A stretch of 64,000 nt of DNA, from NCBI GenBank assembly GCA_963691705.1, contig OY829541.1:47385661-47449660 (forward strand), in the 5' to 3' direction. The notes below the pieces were generated by a model that saw nothing but the letters and a program-made list of their open reading frames with translations, searched no databases and was not told the origin of the DNA. A program made the translations under genes and the position numbers. Origin of the DNA: Viola odorata. Taxonomy: Eukaryota; Streptophyta; Magnoliopsida; Malpighiales; Violaceae. Below are positions 55,901 to 64,000 of the stretch, in pieces; the stretch's first letter is position 1; each line of letters begins with the position of its first letter.

Positions 55901-56724
55901 TTCACTTCCTCATCAGGTTGGTCCGCATATTGTTCCTCATGCTGCTGATCACCATTGTCTTCCTCCTCATGTTGCTGATCACCATTAACTTCCTCCTCAT
56001 TAACATCAGTCTCTCCATTTAAGTCATTTAACCCTATATCTTCCATTAAATCTTCCATGAAATGACCCTCTACTGTTATATCCTCACTAGTATCCTTATC
56101 ATCCCCTCCCAAATAATTTGTAAAATCAAAACCATCTTGGACATAACCATCACTAACGGTATCATTTGCCAACCTATTAAGCTTCATCATCCCACCTGCA
56201 ACCCTTACGTTTTGGCCCAATACGTTTCCACTACAATAGCTCTCATCAATTCTAAACCCACTCACCTCATTAACTCTATAGCTACCACTATTCAGCTCAT
56301 TTTCAACAACAGTCTCATCTCCTCTCTCCAAGTTATTGCTATCTCTGTACTTCTCTTCATCATTTATTAAACCCAATCTTATACCTGTTACTTTAGGGTT
56401 CTCGGTAGACAACAAAGGGTGAAACTTATCACCATGTTCCACGTAGATACTACCCTCACTACCACTCAGTAAATGACTCACCAGAGGCATAATACTTTCA
56501 TCATCAGAAACCTCATATATGGACTTGGAATTTGGAAGTTCACAATAAATACAATTTATGTTTCTAAACCCCATGGAAGAACACCAATTTAATAGCATAA
56601 AGTATGTCAATCTGTCAGGGTCCATATCCTTATCATCGACAAAACCCCCCACATATTTCAGTTTATTAGCCTTCCACAGTACAACCCCACCAATATATAA
56701 GTGTATTCTCCCCATAGAGACCAC
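52916..56724 (-). pseudogene. MULE transposase (MuDR type), 4 exons, single frameshift
   Basis: Exons: complement(55845-56724), (54388-55592), (53317-54250), (52916-53239). Phases fit except for one extra base in exon 3. Domains: an N-terminal PB1-like region typical of plant MULEs (MVSMGRIHLYIGGVVLWKAN), an acidic linker, a MuDR-type DNA-binding region (KFLQKAQFKMVVDKLALHQR, CRVEYKDKDCDWRIHCSIDR), the transposase core with Asp in VIGVDGAFLKGPFKG and in WTFCSDQQK, a probable Glu in NNMCEAFNSF, a SWIM finger (CSCRLWDLTGIPCGHA), an AT-hook-like TRGRPKKKR, a zinc knuckle CGICFQRGHNRAGC, and a second AT-hook KRKRGRPAKK. Total about 1113 aa. An extra base in a T6 run (plus coordinates near 54012-54019) shifts the frame before NNMCEAFN, so as written the protein would lose its catalytic Glu and SWIM domain. 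It is a true decay or a homopolymer error. Confidence 0.93.
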
Positions 56725-56966
56725 ACAACAGAAACCCTAGCTACTTTACCAAGGAAACATACCCCACTATCAATTAGTACAATAAAGAAACATACCAACA
56801 GAAGCTCCAATGCAATCCTCGTTCTTCACCGAACAGTAACACACTCGCACATCCTCTACATCTCCTCGCAAAATCAAACGTCCTTCTCAATCAGACTCCC
56901 ACAACACCATATCGAGATTCACCAATTTCGATTTCGCAAATAACTTTCTAGAATTTCTTGATAATT

Positions 56967-57369
56967 AGCATTTGTGTTTGTCTGTTATGCGAGATGAGAG
57001 TGGCTTGGGGTGGTTGGAGATGAAAGGGTTAGGGTTTTTTTGGGAAGAGGTATTTTGAATAAAGCAGAAAGAGAGGAAGGAGACAACAAAAAGAGGAGGC
57101 GGGTTAGAAAGGTTAGTGGGGAGTGGGTCCCACAGCCACGTGGCATGGTGACGTGGACATCTGCATATGTGGATAGTCGACGTGGCAGCCACGTGGCGGT
57201 ACACTTGTCACATAACGGGCATCGTCGCTACCACGTCAGTGTTCCGTCACGGCAGGGGTGGAATTTATCATTAAGTCGAAAGTTCAGGGTTGTAATTAAA
57301 CAAAAAATAACTTCAAGGTTGCGATTAATTAATTTTTTAAAGTCTAGGGTTGTTTTATGTCATTAAGCC
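56967..57369. repeat. Right terminal inverted repeat of the MULE
   Basis: About 400 bp matching, inverted, 42531-42699 plus 51084-51294, with about 20-30 bp extra (near 57090-57122). It includes the ACGT-core cluster at 57135-57200 and ends only about 240 bp from the transposase start at 56724. Confidence 0.92.
57135..57202 (-). promoter_or_regulatory. ACGT-core cluster in right MULE TIR
   Basis: Contains GCCACGTGGC, GTGACGTGGA, TCGACGTGGC and GCCACGTGGC in about 65 bases, mirror of the left TIR. It lies about 410-480 bases upstream of the transposase ATG, so it is a plausible promoter element. Confidence 0.65.
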
Positions 57370-58121
57370 TACCATAAAGTGATCAGCAGAGCAATACTGC
57401 TCATCAGACAAAACGAGTATGACTAGTGGTTTTAAAGATCATTGAGTTGAGCACAGCCAAGCTAAAAGTAGTTTCAAGAAAAGGAAAAAAAACTGAGCAA
57501 CAATTGATCTCTAAATTCCGGAGAAATCTTACCTCGGACTTGGTGTATAAAATCACCTCAAATTGCTTGAGAAGAGGGGGAGAGATGCGATCAAGTTCAG
57601 CTCCTAAAACAGCAATCGGTGCCTTGACCTCTGAAAATAAGAAATTAGTAAACAATTGTTAAGCCTATAAATGTTTCTCAATTCATAGTGTTTAAGTACA
57701 AATCAAGCCAGTAATTTAATCCATCTTCATGCATGCCCTTTAGTTCATCTTTACCAGAAATGACCAGAATCCCATTTTAATCTCCGCAGAACTACCGCAG
57801 ATGTAGCTTATTCTTTGGGATAAAAAATCAAAAGGGAGAAAGATTGTTTAACTACTTTGGTACCTTCAATATCATCAACAGTGACAAAGGTAGGATGCAA
57901 AATTACTGCAGCTTGAATGTAAAAGGACTTTGCTAGCTCCACAACCACCTTAGCTGATATATATTGATTGGAGTGTTAGATGGGATCGGTCACTCTTGTA
58001 ATTCAAGATAATATAAGGAAGAAACTCACCACCCCAGCAAACACCCTGCAGCTCCTATTGCAGAAACACCTTTGCTTCTTAAAGCAGCAATAACTTCTTT
58101 TGCATCTTTAAACCCCTTATC
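57370..58121 (-). pseudogene. Dienelactone hydrolase-like gene, exons 4-7a
   Basis: Exons, minus strand: 58030-58121 (DKGFKDAKEVIAALRSKGVS, AIGAAG), 57864-57953 (KVVVELAKSFYIQAAVILH), 57533-57630 (VKAPIAVLGAELDRISPPLL) and 57370-57396 (YCSADHFMV), the last ending at the MULE. The family is an alpha/beta hydrolase with a Cys-Asp-His triad. The Asp in GAELD is kept, and the His lies in the fragment at 42.5 kb. The nucleophile motif normally reads GFCWGG. Here exon 4 is one base too long (92 instead of 91) exactly there, so the Cys codon is out of frame. The gene is dead by frameshift and insertion. Function before loss: hydrolysis of an unknown small ester or lactone in the cytosol. Confidence 0.85.
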
Positions 58122-58129
58122 CTAATGTA

Positions 58130-59170
58130 GACAGTGATATGAAACTCAACAAAACTCCATGCTTCATAGGGAGTTTTGTCTTGTAACGCTTTTGTGGGGA
58201 GTTTGTTCAGCAAATATACAGAGGTGTTAACAGCCTCTGCCCAGAACTGGTTTGGCATCTCCTTCTCAACCAGAAGACACCGAGCCATCTCCATAATAGT
58301 CCTATTCTTCCTTTCAGACACGCAGTTTTGTTGTGGTGTGTAGGGTAGAGTCAGCTGATGTTCAATACCTGCATTCTTACAAAACACAACAAACTGACCA
58401 GAAGTATATTCTCCACCATTGTCGGACCTTAAAGCTTTAATCTTGAGGTTGTATTGATTCTCAACTAAAGCTTTAAATTGTTTGAAAATAGTAAAAACTT
58501 CACTCTTGAGTTTAATGAAATATACCCAACACATCCTGGTATAGTCATCAATAAAGAGGAGAAAATATTTGTTACCATTCAACGATTCTGTTTTCATTGG
58601 GCCACACACATTAGTGTGAATAAGCTGAAGTTTTTGGTTGGCCCTCCATGTTTGATTTGTTTGAAATGACAGCCTTGTTTGCTTACCCTGTTGACAGATC
58701 TCACAAACTTGAATATCATAGGAGATTTCGGGTAAATTTCCCACCAAATTCTTCTTGTTCATCTCTGCAATGCTTCTATGATTGACGTGACCAAGCCTTT
58801 TGTGCCATAAGTTTGTAACTGTCTGTGAGGCACTAGTATAAGCATGCTCAGTCACTTTTTGCCAATCAGCTGCAAAAGATATATTTTTCATCTTTATGCT
58901 GAATAGTTCTTCACTAGAAGGATCAAAAATTGTGCATTTTCGATCCTTAAAATGCAGCGAGTAATTCTTCTCAATCATTTGTCCAACACTCAACAGATTT
59001 TGGCTAATGTCAGGAGTATAAAGAACATCAGGAATGATTTTGATACCTGAGGTTGTTGATACAACAACTGAACCTCTTCCTTCGACATTCAAGAACCCTC
59101 CATTCTCCACCTTTACTCTTGATTTGAATGTGTCATCAAGATCCCTGAACATGTCATCCTCTTTGCACAA
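58130..59170 (-). pseudogene. copia protease end and integrase, truncated
   Basis: The minus frame gives NLWHKRLGHVNHRSIAEMNK with CEICQQGKQTRLSF (HHCC zinc site), LQLIHTNVCGPMKTES, KALRSDNGGEYTSGQF and CVSERKNRTIMEMARCLLVE, i.e. a full integrase core. It breaks at TPYEAWSF. Downstream residues belong to DLH intron sequence. Confidence 0.88.
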
Positions 59171-60148
59171 ATGATATGTGCAACCGCTATCAACCAGCCA
59201 ATTATCATTGAATTATTCACTGAAAAATACGAAGCTACAAAGAGTTGCTCCTCCTGTACATCAGCAACTTCAACCAGCTGTGCATGCTTGGAAGCTTTGT
59301 CTTTGGACTTACAGACCTTGGATATATGCCCTGACTGCTTACAGTTTCCACATACAACATCAATCCTCCACCAGCAATACTTCTCAAGATGTGTTGTCTT
59401 TTTGCAATGTTTGCAAGGAGGGAATGACTTCTTATCACTACCATTCACAGCCTTATTCTTCTGATTAGATTGCTGTCTTCCTTTACCAGAATTTTACCTT
59501 TGCACATAGAAGGCTCCTTCAATGACCTTCTCCTGCCTCATGGTCCTTCTTTGCTCTTGTGCTTGGAGAGCACTCATTAGCTCTCCTAAGGAGATTGTGT
59601 TTAAATCCTTAGATTCTTCAAGAGAGGAGATCTTGGACTCAAACCTCTCAGGAGAGTCACGAGAACCTTCTCCACAATCCTTTTGTCTGCAAAATCTTCA
59701 CCAAGCAATCTAATATTGTTGACAATTGCAGAAATTCGATGAGCATACTTACCAATCGTTTCATTCTCCTGCATATGCAGAGACTCGAACTCCCTTTTCA
59801 GATTCAGTACCTTCATTTGACGTGTTCGATCACTACCTTGATACTCTTCTTTTAGTTTGTCCCAAGCCTCCTTTGCTGTCTTACACGCCATGATCCTATA
59901 AAACACATGTTCTGCTACAACATTTTGAAGAAAAGACTTGGTCTTTGCTTTCTTGGACTTCTCTTCGTTGGTGTACTTGATCTGATTTAATGTTGGATTT
60001 TCAGGTAGTAATGGGGTTTGTTTGTCTTCAGAACGAATTCCCAAAGGTCATACGCTTCAAAAAAAGATTGCATCTTCACTGACCAGATATGATAATTCTC
60101 ACCAGTGAAGATGATGGGTGCATTTAAAGTTTGGTTGTTGGATGCCAT
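59171..60148 (-). pseudogene. copia gag, frameshifted
   Basis: ATG 60148 (MASNNQTLNAPIIFTGENYH), a shift near 60045, then KAKTKSFLQNVVAEHVFYRI, EAWDKLKEEYQGSDRTRQMK and ETIGKYAHRISAIVNNIRLL (gag/UBN2-type). Another shift follows near 59600. The zinc knuckle CGNCKQSGHISKVC is at about 59310-59355. The protease start region (YHLCKEDDMF) follows near 59170. Confidence 0.85.
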
Positions 60149-60237
60149 TGGTGTTTTTAGGATTAGAAAATAGTTTTGGTGTTTTGGAATTAAAAATAGT
60201 TTTGGCCCTCTAAGATCAACTGGGGCACCGCTACCAC

Positions 60238-60489
60238 TGTTAGATCAAAGATGTTTGAAATAGATTGAAAAAGGGTTAAAATTTCCAGCATACTTTTATT
60301 CAACGAACTACTGACTTTTATACATAGAAAACATAACGGCTCTCCTACTAACTAGCCACTCATCCTACTAACTAGTCACTCATGAAGTGGTTTAACAATA
60401 ATAGCAAAAACCAAGGAAACAAACTTTGACAGGGTCTTATGCTAAAAAATAGAAACAAATTTGTAAGTGAAAATGCCATTTGTCTAACA
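60238..60489 (-). repeat. 5' LTR of the truncated copia (252 bp)
   Basis: Minus strand TGTTAGACAAATGGC ... GATCTAACA. The short inverted ends (TGTTAGA/TCTAACA) and the adjacent primer-binding site fix the boundary. The matching 3' LTR is absent from the window. Confidence 0.85.
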
Positions 60490-60559
60490 AATGTTATTGC
60501 ACCTCTGTTCCAAATCCAATCGCATAACTGAGAAGTAAACTGTATACATAGTTACATAC

Positions 60560-60581
60560 CTCAGATTTGGTGCCTCATACC
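60560..60581 (-). pseudogene. Dienelactone hydrolase-like gene, 22-nt exon 2
   Basis: Minus strand GTCTTGCAG acceptor, then 22 nt coding (G)YEAPNLR, then donor GTATGT. The YEAPNLR microexon is characteristic of plant DLH genes. The next exon of the family (the part starting KLADKVA) is absent between here and 58121, and no exon 1 is seen upstream to 61170. Confidence 0.75.
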
Positions 60582-61170
60582 CTGCAAGACACTCATCACC
60601 CCATTTCCTTGCTTAGAAAGTTCAAAGCTAAAGTGCAATGTCAGCCCTTAGCACATATGACCAAAAACCAAGTCGCCCAATAATTGGGAAGTTACCAAGA
60701 TAAATTTCCAGTTAGAAAAGAAAGGATACTTCCATTATCATCTCTTCCCTAACTTGTGCAAAATGAAGTGAAGCAAATTTTATTATCAGTTCTTTGAACT
60801 AAAAGACGGGTCCTTGAATTAAGCAAAAGCATTGCAACTAATATAAAATATATTTTGGATTTTTATAAGTTGAGTGTTTTTGTTACTCGAGCCAAACTTT
60901 AGGGAAAAAAAAGTTTCATCCGAATATATTTATTTTTTTGCTCATTTTGTTTTTGGTAATGAAAGATGGTTGGGATCTTTTGTATATCTCAAGGAATAAT
61001 AGCTGATGAATAAATACAAAAATTTCCCTAAAATTTAATTGATTCATTTCCTTTTTTTCAGTATTACACAAACCCTAATCGATCCTTTGGCCAGCATCAA
61101 CCAAGCACCACCGTAAATACTAAACCCAAGCATTCAAAGTAAATTTTCAAAGTAATCTAAGCTTATTCTA
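60582..61170. other. Spacer between DLH remnant and HMA gene
   Basis: Expected site of DLH exon 1, but no matching frame is seen on the minus strand. The last 150 bases (AAAATTTCCCTAAAATTTAA ... ATTCATTTCC) resemble 63410-63450 upstream of the next HMA gene, so the promoter was duplicated too. Confidence 0.55.
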
Positions 61171-62395
61171 ATGGCCTCGGAGGTATTTATAGTTTCCTCC
61201 TCCTCTATGCCTCTCTGTTTTGTTTCTTTTACTTTATTTGTAGTTTATACCACCGTCCTGTTTTTATGTGTTGGTAACACCAACCTCAAGTTAAAGAATA
61301 GAATGAGCTGGAAAAAAGAAGAAGACACTAGAAGAAGACACTTGTCTGAAATTAATTAGTTTGCTACTGTTTTGACACTTAATATATATTTGTGTTGAGA
61401 ATGGAGTGGAAAGGTGTGGAACAAACATTCCCACCCACACCCAGAGACAGAGAGCAGATGTGTGAGGAACCACAGAGGAGTTCCCACAAAGGTAGATTGA
61501 GAGTTAAAGAGTGTGCACAGCGTTGGCACACCACTCACAAAGTAAAAGAGTGTGATTGAGATCAAACCACTCTCATCTGTAAGTTGTTCTACCACTCTAT
61601 AATGTTTATGTAATGTTTATGTGATGTTTATGTGTGTACTGGAATGTTTTGAATAAATTTCAGTTTGTGAGTGTTTGTGAGATGAATTTGTGTGTAGAAG
61701 AAAGTGTTCTTTCAAGTGTCAGAGTAGAAGAATTTGAGAGATGAAGGCTTGCGCCATTCCTCTGTCTATCTGTTTTTTCTCAGCTCTTTTAAATTTCAAC
61801 ATTATGATTAGTAGGCTCATATTAATCTGTATCGTCCGTTGTTATAAACTAACCAGATTAGCCCAAATTGATGGAGCTGAATCGTCCATGCATGTTTTTT
61901 ACGTTAATTTCCTTATTTCTCCTTCTATAGACTTTTACTTTAAGGGTGTCCGTCCCGAGCTGCGAAGCATGTGAGCAAGAAACGGAGAAATTCGAAGGTT
62001 TGCTTTTGATTATTCTTTCTGGGCCTCGAGAAAATGAAAGAAACAGCTAAAATGTTGGCCGTGTAATTAATGTTACTAATCAGTGATTATTGAATGTTTC
62101 AGGGTTTGATTCGTCTATCAATAATCGGAACAAAAAATTGGCAACGATAACAATTACAGGAAGCGTTAATCGTTTCGAATTAGTGAATGAGTTTTTGAAG
62201 TCGGGCGCAAGAAGCGTAGAGCTTTGGTCCGGTGATGGCCACGGCGGCGAAAGTGCCACTGAAATACCTTGTCACCGACGACAACATAGTACTAGCAAGC
62301 GTTTTAGTTGGATTTGCCTAGGGGAAAAAATTGTTAGTCTAGTTTATCCACGGCGTGCTAGAGACTGCGCCGGTACTGCTTCAATGCTCCGTTAG
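61171..62395 (+). CDS. Small HMA-domain protein, about 123 aa
   Basis: Exons 61171-61182 (MASE), 61931-61997 (TFTLRVSVPSCEACEQETEK...) and 62103-62395. Phases 0 and 1, as in the HIPP at 27.65 kb. The HMA fold is recognisable: the metal pair lies in CEAC, followed by LATITITGSVNRFELVNEFL. After VELWSGDGHGGES the sequence loses any HMA/HIPP character. A different frame there reads AAKVPLKYLVTDDNIVLASV and stops at 62324, so a 1-nt shift near 62230 is possible and the C-terminus is uncertain. No CaaX box in either reading. Intron 1 is unusually long (748 bp) and may contain a solo LTR. Confidence 0.7.
61393..61731 (+). mobile_element. Possible solo LTR or small insertion in intron 1
   Basis: Sequence starting TGTTGAGAATGGAGTGG has balanced composition and GTGT/ATGTTTATGTAATG repeats, unlike the flanking intron. 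ATTTG occurs directly before (61388-61392) and at 61732-61736. The right end does not show the expected CA, so this is weak. Confidence 0.3.
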
Positions 62396-63644
62396 GGTAC
62401 GAAAGGGCGGAGGCGGAGACTTCTTCACCATCGTCTTATGGACGGTTGTCACCGCCTCCTTGTCGGACTTCGTAAGATGCCATCTGCACCACCACCCTGA
62501 CACACTATAGTAGTTTACTATTTATTTATGCGGATGATTATCCGCTGGGCTTTATGAGCAGCTAGTTGCATGATGGTTGGTTTTTGAGTTTATGGATTCT
62601 TTTGGTTGTTCTAATTGTTAAGTCGTTTATATATATAGGATCATTTGTTTTCATGATTTGGCGGATGTTAATGATCATGCCGTTCGTTAATTGTGGTTCT
62701 TTTTTTCGAATTTAATTTGGATATATATGTTAATGTGTATTGTACTTAATTATATTCGAATTAGTCACTGCCTTCTCTCTTTGTTTCAAAATGAAATTCA
62801 ATGTTAGAAACCCTAGGTATGCATGCAACTGTCTAAATTTATAAAAAAATATTTTACAGTGGGAGTCGAATTTAGTTTTTTATAAAATTTTAATTAAAAT
62901 AGTTAAAAATTATAGGTTTTCAATATAGTAATTAAATTACTAGATGATCTTGAAATATTAATATATCTCGTATTGTTTTTTGCAAAAACATCTCAGTTTC
63001 TATTTCAATTTCAAGTCTCAATCATGAGGATTTGTCAAAATCTCAATCGAGATGCACATCGTATCTTTTTTTATATACAACATATCAGAACATTAAAAAA
63101 TTAACTATGTATCTATTAAAAATGTCACGTGCCAGAATTTCCACTACCAATAATAACACATTCTAGATAATCACCGAAACAATCATAACCTTAGTAAATA
63201 ACACATTCCTAATTTTATACTTTCCTGATCTTTATATACGAGAGTAATTAGCCCTTGCAAAACTTAAGAGAAAAGATAATCATATTTAGCAAGTAATTAA
63301 TTAGCGTAAATTATAATTATGGAAACCATGAAAAGATACAAGCAACTCTCTAATTTGGCGATTGGGATTCTCTAACTAAAGAAATAATAGCTCATGAACA
63401 ATGATAAAAAAAATAAAAAAAATTTCCATAAAATTTTAATTCGATTCATTTCCTATTATATATATATCACCGATTTATTAATTAATCAAGCCTAACAAAT
63501 ACCATACCTACTCAAGTATCCATAAATACTCTAACCCTAGTGCTCGTGTTGTGCCACATTCAAGTCATCTCATCTCATTTCTGCTCTTTCACCATATCAA
63601 CCAAAGTAAATTTCAAACTAATTAATCTAAACTCGCTCCATCTC
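62396..63644. other. Intergenic DNA between the two tandem HMA genes
   Basis: Probable 3' UTR to about 62.6 kb, then AT-rich DNA without genes. 63400-63460 resembles the promoter-proximal sequence of the 61.17-kb gene. Confidence 0.5.
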
Positions 63645-64000
63645 ATGGCTTCCCAGGTATATATTTATAATCCTCCTCCTCCTCCTCCATACTTGTATGT
63701 TTATCGATCGTATGGAATTTTTTTGATAATTTTGATTTTTATGAAGTGCGGTCATGTATTGACTCATAACGCATTTTAACTAATTACAGAGTTGCCCAAC
63801 GAATACATCTAATAATCTTTTATGTGTTTCGTTGTTTTTTTATGTGTGTGTGTTTTTTTTGTAGACTTTTACTTTGAAGGCGTCCCTCAGTTGCTGCTCA
63901 ACTTGTCAGCTAAAAGCCAAGAGAAAACTGGAAAAAATCAAAGGTTTGCTTTTGAGTTTTTTTTTTTTAAAACCTCTACAAATGATCTAAAATTAATTAA
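63645..64000 (+). CDS. HMA-domain protein gene, 5' part only
   Basis: Exon 1 63645-63656 (MASQ, donor GTATAT) and exon 2 63865-63943 (TFTLKASLSCCSTCQLKAKR..., donor GTTTGC). The window ends in intron 2. The metal site CSTC is present. Exon sizes and phases equal those of the intact HIPP (79-nt exon 2). It starts like the neighbour at 61171 (MASE/TFTL), so the two are tandem duplicates. Nothing can be said about the C-terminus. Confidence 0.8.

Larger units (their letters stand above)
42531..57369. mobile_element. Autonomous-type MULE (Mutator superfamily), 14.8 kb including nested Sirevirus
   Basis: The ends are GGGCTTAATGACATAAAAC and its inverted copy. TIRs are about 380-400 bp: right 56967-57369; left 42531-42699 plus 51084 to about 51294, split by the Sirevirus. 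The target duplication TACCATAAA is at 42521-42529 and 57370-57378 (9 bp; the tenth base differs). Without the Sirevirus and one copy of its 5-bp duplication the element is about 6.45 kb. It encodes a transposase (minus, from the right TIR inward) and a convergent GRF zinc-finger ORF (plus, from the left TIR inward), the same plan as MuDR mudrA/mudrB. The insertion splits the last coding exon of the DLH gene. Confidence 0.93.
58130..60489 (-). mobile_element. Truncated Ty1/copia element in a DLH intron
   Basis: On the minus strand: LTR (60238-60489), primer-binding site (TGGTAGCGGTGCCCC, just after), gag, protease, integrase. It then ends abruptly inside integrase near 58150 (TPYEAWSF). No RT, RNase H or second LTR, and no target duplication could be found, so a deletion removed the 3' half together with DLH sequence. 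Confidence 0.88.

Noticed and set aside
57010..57366. 118-codon plus-strand ORF
   Set aside because: It lies wholly within the right MULE TIR, and its inverted match in the left TIR (51038-51250) is also open by chance. No recognisable protein features.
1..64000. CRISPR arrays, operons, rRNA or tRNA genes
   Set aside because: Tandem repeats here are LTR minisatellites or Helitron duplications. No spacer-repeat array, cloverleaf or rRNA sequence was seen, and the gene structure is eukaryotic.

Overview
This window is nuclear DNA of a flowering plant, most likely a eudicot. The evidence is AT-rich intergenic DNA, spliced genes with plant-type GT/AG junctions, plant-specific families (a CW-type zinc-finger protein and HIPP-like heavy-metal-associated proteins), and a dense load of plant transposons: Ty1/copia elements including a Sirevirus, an L1-type LINE whose ORF1 carries an RRM, MULEs, hAT and Helitron. 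RRM-bearing L1 elements are well known from Beta, so a Caryophyllales genome is possible, but I cannot prove the family.

Layout. 1-7.3 kb: intergenic DNA with a foldback element (2.9-4.1 kb) and a LINE 3' relic (4.5-5.3 kb). 7.36-15.66 kb: an 11-exon gene for a CW-domain chromatin-type protein (1672 aa), the best preserved host gene. 18.34-19.98 kb: a second foldback MULE-type element with a perfect 10-bp target duplication. 20.17-21.1 kb (minus): an HMA/proline-rich gene with a probable 1-nt frameshift. 21.38-27.08 kb: a Helitron with TC and CTAG ends and a 3' hairpin, carrying large tandem repeats and a spliced ORF remnant. 27.65-28.64 kb: an intact HIPP gene ending in a CaaX box. 29.03-35.77 kb: a decayed copia element with both LTRs and a 5-bp target duplication. 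35.91-42.31 kb: a decayed LINE with an hAT MITE in its ORF1. 42.53-57.37 kb: a large MULE with about 0.4-kb TIRs, whose left TIR is interrupted by an 8.4-kb apparently intact Sirevirus. 57.37-60.58 kb: remaining exons of a dienelactone-hydrolase-like gene (minus), also hit by a truncated copia. 61.17-62.40 kb and 63.65 kb to the window end: two more small HMA-type genes in tandem.

How it fits together. The 35.8-60.6 kb interval is one dienelactone hydrolase (DLH) gene blown apart by nested transposons. The MULE sits inside its last coding exon, the Sirevirus sits inside the MULE TIR, the LINE lies at the 3' end, and a copia lies in an upstream intron where one exon has gone. The four HMA-type loci share one exon layout (tiny exon 1, phase-0 intron, CxxC exon 2, phase-1 intron), so they form a local family.

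The most original content is the MULE and the Sirevirus. The MULE has a MuDR-like plan: a four-exon transposase and a convergent second ORF encoding a GRF zinc finger, coiled coil and C-terminal membrane segment. Both read inward from TIRs loaded with ACGT-core (G-box-like) sites. The Sirevirus carries, between pol and the 3' LTR, an uncatalogued 56-codon ORF with a membrane segment and a cysteine-rich tail.
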